DNA of 11,013 bases, taken from NCBI GenBank assembly GCA_025355595.1, contig JANXZI010000468.1:1-11013 (forward strand). The letters run 5' to 3'. Every line of letters begins with the position of its first letter. The stretch's first letter is position 1. The stretch comes from Spartobacteria bacterium. Its GTDB lineage: Bacteria; Verrucomicrobiota; Verrucomicrobiia; Chthoniobacterales; Chthoniobacteraceae. A model generated the notes under the pieces. The model was not told the origin of the DNA. It saw only the letters and a list, made by a program, of their open reading frames with translations, and searched no databases. A program made the position numbers and the translations under genes. Below are positions 6,597 to 11,013 of this stretch, in pieces.

Positions 6597-7004
6597 ATGA
6601 ACCACGACACTGACAAGGCTCCGCTGGCGGCAATGACACCCGAGGCGATAGGCAAAGCGGCACGCTTCGCAATTGCGTGCGGGGTCATCGGGCTTTCCTA
6701 CCTTTCCATCCGCGGCAGCCTGGCCATTCCGCGCTTCGCGAGAATTTTCCAAGACATGCTCGGTGAAAATGAACCTCTGCCGACGCTCAGTGTCTTTGCG
6801 ATTAGGGCGTATCCAGTGATTGTCGCTGTCAGCTTCGCGGTTCCTATTTCCGCGGTCGCGTTGTTGTTCACCCGCAACATCGTTCGTTCCCTCCACGGCC
6901 TCGGAATTCTCACACTTTTTTCCGTTGTTCAGGGCATCGTCCTCACGCACGCCCTTTTTTCGCCACTCGTGGTAATCATCGAGAAAATGCAGTCATCGCA
7001 GTAA
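6597..7004 (+). CDS. Small three-helix membrane protein, function unknown
   Basis: A 135-residue inner-membrane protein from the ATG at 6597 (a TTG at 6579 would add six residues). Hydrophobic segments lie at about 22-38, 72-92 and 103-127. The loop after helix 1 reads IPRFARIFQDMLGENEPLPT (44-63), a pattern (PxF...F.D......LP.T) also seen in GspF-type secretion-platform proteins and in many small uncharacterised membrane proteins. The protein is far too short to be GspF itself, so this is a resemblance only. It begins 47 nt after the propeller gene on the same strand and could be co-transcribed with it. Its stop codon lies in a hairpin shared with the convergent glycosylase gene. I do not recognise a named family. 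Confidence 0.72.
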   Translation: MNHDTDKAPLAAMTPEAIGKAARFAIACGVIGLSYLSIRGSLAIPRFARIFQDMLGENEPLPTLSVFAIRAYPVIVAVSFAVPISAVALLFTRNIVRSLHGLGILTLFSVVQGIVLTHALFSPLVVIIEKMQSSQ

Positions 7005-7018
7005 CCTCGGTTCACTGC
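6998..7018. terminator. Hairpin covering two convergent stop codons
   Basis: GCAGT (6998-7002) and AACC (7003-7006) pair with GGTT (7009-7012) and ACTGC (7014-7018), with one bulged C at 7013. Both stop codons, TAA at 7002-7004 (+) and TGA at 7014-7012 (-), lie inside it. There is no T-run on either strand, so termination is uncertain; as an RNA structure it could mark the 3' ends of both messages. Confidence 0.4.
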
Positions 7019-7647
7019 GGCCACGCCTCGTGCTTCACGATCAGCTTGAGCGCGCGCATGAGCAGCGATTTTCCCGGCTCCATGCGGTGCCACGGCGAGG
7101 CACCGCTCGGGTGCGGCAGCGGGATCACGTCGAACTCATGACCATGCTTCGTCACGCGGAATTTCTTCCCGATCACATCGGTGAGTTTTTCAAATTGGAT
7201 CAACTGCAGAATCGCGAGCTTGCCGATCGGCAGCAGGAGCGCGGGGCGCAGGATTTCGATTTCCTCCGCGAGCCAGCGCGAGCACGTCTCAATCTCGCCG
7301 GGGTCGGGCACGCGGTCGCCGCCGGCCTTCGTCTTGCCGGGAAAGCATCGGCACACCGCAGCCATATAGATGCGCGCGCGAAAGTCCGCCTCGCTCCATC
7401 CGCACGCAGCGGTGAACCAGCCGTAGAGCGTCTTGCCTGCGGTCCACGCAAACGGGCGGCCGAGGATCGGTTCCTTCACGCCCGGTGCCTGGCCCACGCT
7501 CATCACGCGCGAGACGATCCCTCCCCCGCTCACGGCAGGGCGGTGCATCTTCGGGCAGAGCGTGCAGGCGCGGATTTTCGCGACGAGCGCGTCGAGACGG
7601 TTCGCGGTGGCGGGGGGATTGCCAATTGAGGATTGAGAATTGGGCAT
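7012..7647 (-). CDS. Uracil-DNA glycosylase superfamily protein (Fe-S type)
   Basis: DNA-repair enzyme of the uracil-DNA glycosylase superfamily, closest in layout to family 4 with an iron-sulfur cluster; it would excise uracil left by cytosine deamination. From ATG 7647 it has 211 residues. Likely cluster ligands are Cys28 and Cys31 (CTLC), Cys99 or Cys101 (VCRCFPG) and Cys122 (IETCSRWL). Motif 1 is GQAPG (52-56) followed by GRPF (63-66), with Gln where family 4 usually has Glu. Motif 2 is HPSGAS (179-184). DRVPDPGEIETC matches the usual segment before the last Cys. The frame is open to a TTG at 7710, but that part is encoded by an inverted repeat, and even the ATG at 7647 lies in its left arm. 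Family homology seems to start near residue 15. It is the last gene of a minus-strand run after fmt, 59 nt downstream. Confidence 0.85.
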   Translation of the reverse strand: MPNSQSSIGNPPATANRLDALVAKIRACTLCPKMHRPAVSGGGIVSRVMSVGQAPGVKEPILGRPFAWTAGKTLYGWFTAACGWSEADFRARIYMAAVCRCFPGKTKAGGDRVPDPGEIETCSRWLAEEIEILRPALLLPIGKLAILQLIQFEKLTDVIGKKFRVTKHGHEFDVIPLPHPSGASPWHRMEPGKSLLMRALKLIVKHEAWPQ

Positions 7648-7711
7648 TGAAAATTTCAGAGCGCGCGCCGGACCGGAGCCAATTTGCCATTCACCATGCC
7701 CAATTCTCAAT
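7632..7711. repeat. A/T-rich inverted repeat at the fmt/UDG boundary
   Basis: ATTGAGAATTGGGCAT (7632-7647) is the exact reverse complement of ATGCCCAATTCTCAAT (7696-7711), a 16-bp perfect pair around 48 bases. Related short words continue outside and inside: CAATTTGC occurs directly at 7680-7687 and 7708-7715, and CCAATT occurs at 7622-7627. The block is conspicuously A/T-rich against GC-rich neighbours. Its right arm contains the fmt stop codon and its left arm the best glycosylase start codon. It looks like a dispersed hairpin or tandem-word repeat that settled between two genes; copies elsewhere cannot be tested here. Confidence 0.75.
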
Positions 7712-8639
7712 TTGCAATTTCCACCGCCGCCGGAAGCGCAGCCTGCCCGCGCAAAAAATCCCGCGCACTCATGCGCTTCTTCCCCTCAAGCTGAACGTCG
7801 GTCGCCAGCACACAGCCATCCCCGGTGCCGATGAGCAGTCCGTCCTCGCGCGACTGCAATGCGCCCGGCGCGAGCACCGGCTTCGCGAGCGGCGTCGCGG
7901 AGAAAATCTTCAGCCGCCGGCCACCAATCCCGGTGACCGCGGCGGGCCATGGATTCATCGCGCGGACTTTCCGCGCGACCACTTCGCGGCCTGCGGAAAA
8001 ATCGAGCTGGCCGTGTTCGCGCGTGAGTTTGCCCGCATAGGTCACACCTTCGCTCGGCTGCGGAGTGCGCGGCGCGCGGCCTTCGCGCAGGAGCGCGACG
8101 GCATCCGCGAGCGCGAGCGGTGCGAGGTCCGCGAGACGATCGTGCAGCGTGCCGCCGGTTTCGTCGGGTGTGATCGCGATCTCGCGCATCAGCAGCACGT
8201 CGCCGGTGTCGAGCCCCTCGTCCATAAACATCACCGCGACGCCCGTCCGCACATCACCCGCCTCGATGGCCGCCTGGATCGGCGCGGCACCGCGCCAGCG
8301 CGGGAGCAGCGAAGCGTGCAGGTTCAGACACGCGATCTTCGCTGCATCGAGCACGCCCTTCGGCAAAATCTGTCCGTAAGCCATCACGACGATGAAATCC
8401 GCGCCGAGTGTCTGCACTTCGGCGACCGCCTCGGGCACACGCATCTTCAGCGGCTGCACCACGCGGACTCCACGCTCAAGTGCGAGCTTCTTGATCTCCG
8501 GTGGCTGGATTTCCTGATGTCGCCCGACGGGCTTGTCCGGCTGCGTGATGACCGCGACGACCTCGATGCCCGGCGCATCGAGCAGCCATCGGAAACTAGG
8601 AATCGCGATGTCGCCTGTGCCGATGAAAACAACGCGCAT
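7707..8639 (-). CDS. fmt: Methionyl-tRNA formyltransferase
   Basis: Transfers a formyl group from 10-formyltetrahydrofolate to Met-tRNAfMet, making the bacterial initiator tRNA. The 310-residue product has the family's usual length. The N-terminal Rossmann-like domain starts MRVVFIGTGDIAIPSF, and the catalytic residues fall at Asn106, His108 and Asp144, within LNLHASLLPRWRGAAPI (105-121) and MDEGLDTGD (139-147), the same numbering as the E. coli enzyme. The C-terminal OB-fold-like domain (about 205-305) binds tRNA and includes RKVRAMNPWPAA. It starts 18 nt after the adenylate kinase gene, so the two are almost certainly one transcript. The last four residues and the stop codon are read from the right arm of the 7632-7711 repeat, which suggests the repeat replaced the original 3' end without harming the fold. 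Peptide deformylase, a frequent neighbour, is not in this window. Confidence 0.97.
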   Translation of the reverse strand: MRVVFIGTGDIAIPSFRWLLDAPGIEVVAVITQPDKPVGRHQEIQPPEIKKLALERGVRVVQPLKMRVPEAVAEVQTLGADFIVVMAYGQILPKGVLDAAKIACLNLHASLLPRWRGAAPIQAAIEAGDVRTGVAVMFMDEGLDTGDVLLMREIAITPDETGGTLHDRLADLAPLALADAVALLREGRAPRTPQPSEGVTYAGKLTREHGQLDFSAGREVVARKVRAMNPWPAAVTGIGGRRLKIFSATPLAKPVLAPGALQSREDGLLIGTGDGCVLATDVQLEGKKRMSARDFLRGQAALPAAVEIAN

Positions 8640-8657
8640 TCCAAAAAATTCCGCCCG

Positions 8658-9242
8658 CTACTTTACCTCGCAGATCGCGTCCACGATTTCCTTCACCACG
8701 CTGATCGGCGCAGCGAGGGCGTTGATGCTTCGCACGCGCTCGGGCCCATAGAAATCGAGCAGCGGCTTGCTCTCCTCCTCGTAGGTCACGAGGCGGCGGC
8801 GGATCGTTTCCTCGTTCGCGTCGTCGAAGCGGTTCTCCTTCAGCGCGCGCTTGCGGATGCGATTCACGAGCTGCTCGCGGTCCGGGCACGAGAGATGGAA
8901 GACGCGATGCACATCAATCATGTCGCGCATGATTTCCGCCTGCCGCTCATTGCGCGGCACGCCGTCGAGCACGAGCGCATCAATGTCCGGTTTGAACGCA
9001 TGGATGCCGACGAGATGGCCGATGTGCGCGCGCAGCAGCTCCATCGTGATCTCATCCGGCACGAGCTGTCCGCGGCTGGAGTAGTCCACGAACTTCTGCC
9101 CAATGACCGTGCGCGTATCGAGCGCGCGGAAGACATCGCCCATCGAGAGATGGAAAAAGCGCGGGATGTTGCCCAGGATTTTGCCCTGGGTGCCCTTGCC
9201 ACTTCCGGGCGCGCCGAGCAGGAGGTATGTGCGGTATTGCAT
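8658..9242 (-). CDS. adk: Adenylate kinase, short (LID-reduced) form
   Basis: Cytoplasmic nucleoside monophosphate kinase that balances ATP, ADP and AMP. From the ATG at 9242 it has 194 residues. The P-loop is GAPGSGKGT (10-18), HLSMGDVFRA (31-40) belongs to the AMP-binding region, VLDGVPRN (91-98) matches the DGFPR signature with Val for Phe, and the C-terminal half has the LVNRIRKRALKENRFDD and EETIRRRL segments. Where long bacterial enzymes carry a LID domain of about 30 residues, this one has only a short basic loop (about 128-142), so it is a short-type kinase. Other NMP kinases such as UMP/CMP kinase cannot be fully excluded. The frame extends to 9299, but the extra 19 residues would precede the conserved start MQYRTYLLLG. 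It lies 105 nt after the hydrolase gene and 18 nt before fmt. Confidence 0.92.
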   Translation of the reverse strand: MQYRTYLLLGAPGSGKGTQGKILGNIPRFFHLSMGDVFRALDTRTVIGQKFVDYSSRGQLVPDEITMELLRAHIGHLVGIHAFKPDIDALVLDGVPRNERQAEIMRDMIDVHRVFHLSCPDREQLVNRIRKRALKENRFDDANEETIRRRLVTYEEESKPLLDFYGPERVRSINALAAPISVVKEIVDAICEVK

Positions 9243-9280
9243 GGGGAAAAGCCGCGCATCATCCGCGCAAAACGGTTTCG

Positions 9281-9332
9281 GGCAAGGGCGAAAGATCACC
9301 CGGACCGCGCGGAGCGGCAGGGTGCCCTTGCC
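9281..9332. repeat. Inverted repeat between hydrolase and adk genes
   Basis: GGCAAGGGC (9281-9289) is the exact reverse complement of GCCCTTGCC (9324-9332), giving a 9-bp stem around a GC-rich 34-base interior that can pair further (CACCC 9297-9301 with GGGTG 9320-9324, sharing one base). It lies just downstream of the hydrolase stop on the minus strand and 39 nt before the adk start. Without a T-run it is a weak terminator candidate, or it may be a 5' structure on the adk message. Confidence 0.4.
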
Positions 9333-9347
9333 GCGAAGTCGGAGGGA

Positions 9348-10319
9348 CTACTTTTTCTCCGCCGCGGGAGCGGGGAGCGGGATCGGATCGGACGATATCT
9401 CGGACTTGATCCCACGCAGGTGCATATCGAAAAACTGCTGCACGCGCTTGGTCAGTTCGGGGCTGCCGAAGCCGTGCCCTGCGTCCGTCATCGCGAGCAA
9501 AATCGAGGGCGAGCCGGCCTTCGTGAGCGCCTCGTGCAGCCGCGTGGCGTTCGTGAAATTCACGCGCATGTCCTTCGTCCCATGCGCCGTGAGAAATGGC
9601 GGCGCGCCCGCGTGGACGTACGTGAGTGGCGAGCACGCCTTTGCCTCAGCCGCCTTGTCCGCGATGCTCCCACCGATCAGTCCGGCCACCGCGGGATCGT
9701 CTTTCAGCGCCGCATCGCCCTGCATGAGCGGCGAAGCCATGTCCGTCGGCCCGCAGTAATTTGCCACGCACGTCACCTTCGAGCTCAGGCTCGTGAATTC
9801 GCCGAGGCTGCCCTCGAGTTCCTTCACGCCTTCGGTGAGCCCGAGCAGGCACACGAGATGTCCGCCCGCCGAGGTACCTGTCACGCCGATGTGATCCGCG
9901 TCGAGATTGTATTCCTTGGCATGGCCGCGAATCCACCGGATCGCCGCCTTGCAGTCGTGGATTTGCGCCGGCCATTTGGCCTCGCTGGAAAGCCGGTAGC
10001 CCACGCTCACCCCCGCATAATTTCCCGACGACGCAGCGCCCGCGGCCAGCCCGCCGCCCCTGCGATTTCCACCGCTCCATCCGCCGCCGTGGATGTACAC
10101 CACGACCGGCAGCGGCTTGTCCGTCGCGCGATGCTTCGGCAGGTAGAGGTCCACCATCTGCCACGGATTGTCATTAGCCGCGTAGGGCAGATCAGCCTTC
10201 AGTTCCACGAGGTCGGACGCGCGCGACGGCGGCGGCATCGGTTTCCGCTCGGATTTTTCCTCGGCAAAAATTGCGAACGTGGTGACAAGGGAGAGCGCCA
10301 GTGCGAGGATGGTTTTCAT
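9348..10319 (-). CDS. Exported alpha/beta hydrolase (BD-FAE/esterase type)
   Basis: Secreted carboxylesterase-like enzyme, 323 residues from the ATG at 10319. A typical signal peptide (MKTILALALSLVTTFAIFA) is followed by the mature alpha/beta-hydrolase fold. The oxyanion-hole motif is HGGGW (77-81), the nucleophile Ser150 sits in GTSAGG (148-153), and the likely acid and base are Asp250 (HGTKDMRVN) and His282 (DAGHGF). HGGGW with GxSxGG places it in the HSL/BD-FAE-like group, which often removes acyl or feruloyl groups from plant polysaccharides. A specific substrate cannot be read from sequence. The C-terminal tail is Pro/Ala/Lys-rich. The frame runs upstream to 10469, but the extra 50 residues have no signal and overlap the divergent gene, so they are rejected. 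It is divergent from the gene at 10448, and about 128 nt separate the two starts. Confidence 0.92.
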   Translation of the reverse strand: MKTILALALSLVTTFAIFAEEKSERKPMPPPSRASDLVELKADLPYAANDNPWQMVDLYLPKHRATDKPLPVVVYIHGGGWSGGNRRGGGLAAGAASSGNYAGVSVGYRLSSEAKWPAQIHDCKAAIRWIRGHAKEYNLDADHIGVTGTSAGGHLVCLLGLTEGVKELEGSLGEFTSLSSKVTCVANYCGPTDMASPLMQGDAALKDDPAVAGLIGGSIADKAAEAKACSPLTYVHAGAPPFLTAHGTKDMRVNFTNATRLHEALTKAGSPSILLAMTDAGHGFGSPELTKRVQQFFDMHLRGIKSEISSDPIPLPAPAAEKK

Positions 10320-10447
10320 GGGAGGCAGGGAGAGGATGTTGGATTGCGACGGCATCCGCCGCACTGCGCTCAATCCGTCACGCACGGAAACCTTGGCGGG
10401 GAACTCTGCATCCGTCATTCGGCATCGCCTCTGCTCTCCAATCCCGC

Positions 10448-11013
10448 ATGTTCCTGCGCCTGCTGCCAAAACTGGTCCCCGTCGCGCTGCTCGCGTGCGG
10501 CGTGTGGTGGTTGGTAGCGAGCCGTCCCGTGCATCACGCGCCCGGCGTGCTCGTGCCGAAGGCTCCGTTGCAAAAGGAGATCGGCCCGAGGCCGATCTCG
10601 AAGGTCGGCAAGTGGCAGGTGACGGCGATGGCGGAGTATCACCTGCGCGGAGTCGTGCTCGGAAAAAAGCGCTACTACGACGGGCAACAGTCGGAGCTTG
10701 TGCCGACTGATGTCGCGGTGGGCTGGGGAAGGATGAGCGACCAGTCGGTCATCGATCGGCTCGGGATGTCGATGGGCAACCGGTTCTACTTTTACGAAGG
10801 GCAGAATGAGCCGCCGATCCCGCAGGACGAAATCAAAGTCTCCTCGGCGAACAACCATGTGATCGCGGCAAACGACGACGTGCGAAAAGTGATCGGCAGC
10901 CTCCGCGTGGGGCAGATCGTGACGCTGAACGGCTGGCTCGTGAATGCAGAGGGCCCCGACGGACGCTCGTGGCACTCCTCGCTCACTCGCAACGACACGG
11001 GCAACGGTGCGTG
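10448..11013 (+). CDS. Membrane-anchored protein of unnamed family, 3' end missing
   Basis: The frame opens at ATG 10448 and is still open at the window's end, giving 188 visible residues. An N-terminal membrane anchor (about 7-24, LPKLVPVALLACGVWWLV) is followed by a periplasmic domain. Recognisable blocks are YHLRGVVLGKKRYYDGQQSE, then DVAVGWGRMSDQSVIDRL, SSANNHVIAANDDVRKVI, LRVGQIVTLNGWLV and, at the cut end, WHSSLTRNDTGNGA. I recall this block order (D.A.GWG.MSD, SAN.H.I.AN, SSLTR.DTG.GAC) from uncharacterised single-pass proteins in Proteobacteria, where only a few residues follow. If so, the gene ends soon after the window. The function is unknown. It is divergent from the esterase, and no ribosome site is visible before the ATG. 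Confidence 0.8.
   Translation, partial: MFLRLLPKLVPVALLACGVWWLVASRPVHHAPGVLVPKAPLQKEIGPRPISKVGKWQVTAMAEYHLRGVVLGKKRYYDGQQSELVPTDVAVGWGRMSDQSVIDRLGMSMGNRFYFYEGQNEPPIPQDEIKVSSANNHVIAANDDVRKVIGSLRVGQIVTLNGWLVNAEGPDGRSWHSSLTRNDTGNGA

Noticed and set aside
10320..10447. Shared promoters for the esterase and the divergent membrane protein
   Set aside because: I looked for -35/-10 pairs on both strands and found only poor matches (for example TTGGCG without a good -10), so no site is called.
7485..10517. A 1010-codon open frame on the plus strand opposite UDG, fmt, adk and the esterase
   Set aside because: Its product is Arg/His/Ala-rich low-complexity text without any family motif, while all four minus-strand genes beneath it have intact catalytic motifs. 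Long antisense frames are expected in GC-rich DNA with strong third-position bias.

Overview
The window is GC-rich, densely coding DNA with strongly G/C-biased third codon positions and almost no recognisable Shine-Dalgarno sequences. It has many Sec-exported or membrane proteins. Among these are a LamG-like/DUF1080-like secreted protein, a PQQ-type beta-propeller with the N-terminal motif DWPHYRGP, and an exported BD-FAE-type esterase. That mix, with intergenic hairpin repeats rich in CGCAAAG/CTTTGCG, looks most like a Verrucomicrobiota genome or a close PVC relative. This is an inference from style and gene content; no rRNA or marker gene is present to prove it.

Layout. 1-1269 (+) is the 3' part of an HtrA/Do-family periplasmic protease, with its triad and two PDZ domains intact. 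It converges on a minus-strand block. Reading that block in the direction of transcription, it runs from a GNAT-like acyltransferase (4775-3525) to two four-helix half-transporters of the EamA/SMR type (3489-3115 and 3098-2760). A hairpin follows at 2732-2708, then a secreted LamG-like protein (2692-1937) and a small LysM protein (1893-1366). The stretch 4776-5056 holds no convincing gene but contains an imperfect inverted repeat. A 33-codon, very basic mini-ORF (5057-5158, +) follows, ended by the best intrinsic terminator in the window (5186-5218). Next on the plus strand are a secreted PQQ-like beta-propeller protein (5299-6549) and a small membrane protein (6597-7004). The latter converges, with 7 nt between the genes, on a second minus-strand block. 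Read in the direction of transcription, that block is an exported alpha/beta hydrolase (10319-9348), a short-type adenylate kinase (9242-8658), methionyl-tRNA formyltransferase (8639-7707) and a uracil-DNA glycosylase superfamily protein (7647-7012). An A/T-rich inverted repeat sits exactly at the fmt/UDG boundary and supplies the end of one gene and the start of the other. Divergent from the hydrolase, a membrane-anchored protein of an unnamed conserved family begins at 10448 and runs off the window.

How the genes work together. The adk-fmt pair (18 nt apart) is a housekeeping unit for nucleotide balance and translation initiation, and the glycosylase may be read through from it. HtrA, the LysM protein, the LamG-like protein and the propeller all act outside the cytoplasm. 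The acyltransferase plus paired half-transporters is the only arrangement here that suggests a small dedicated pathway: modify a molecule, then flip or export it across the membrane. I see no phage, transposase, CRISPR, tRNA or rRNA gene. Most of the window is ordinary chromosome. The items most worth following up are the basic mini-gene with its terminator, the acyltransferase/half-transporter cluster, and the two repeat elements.
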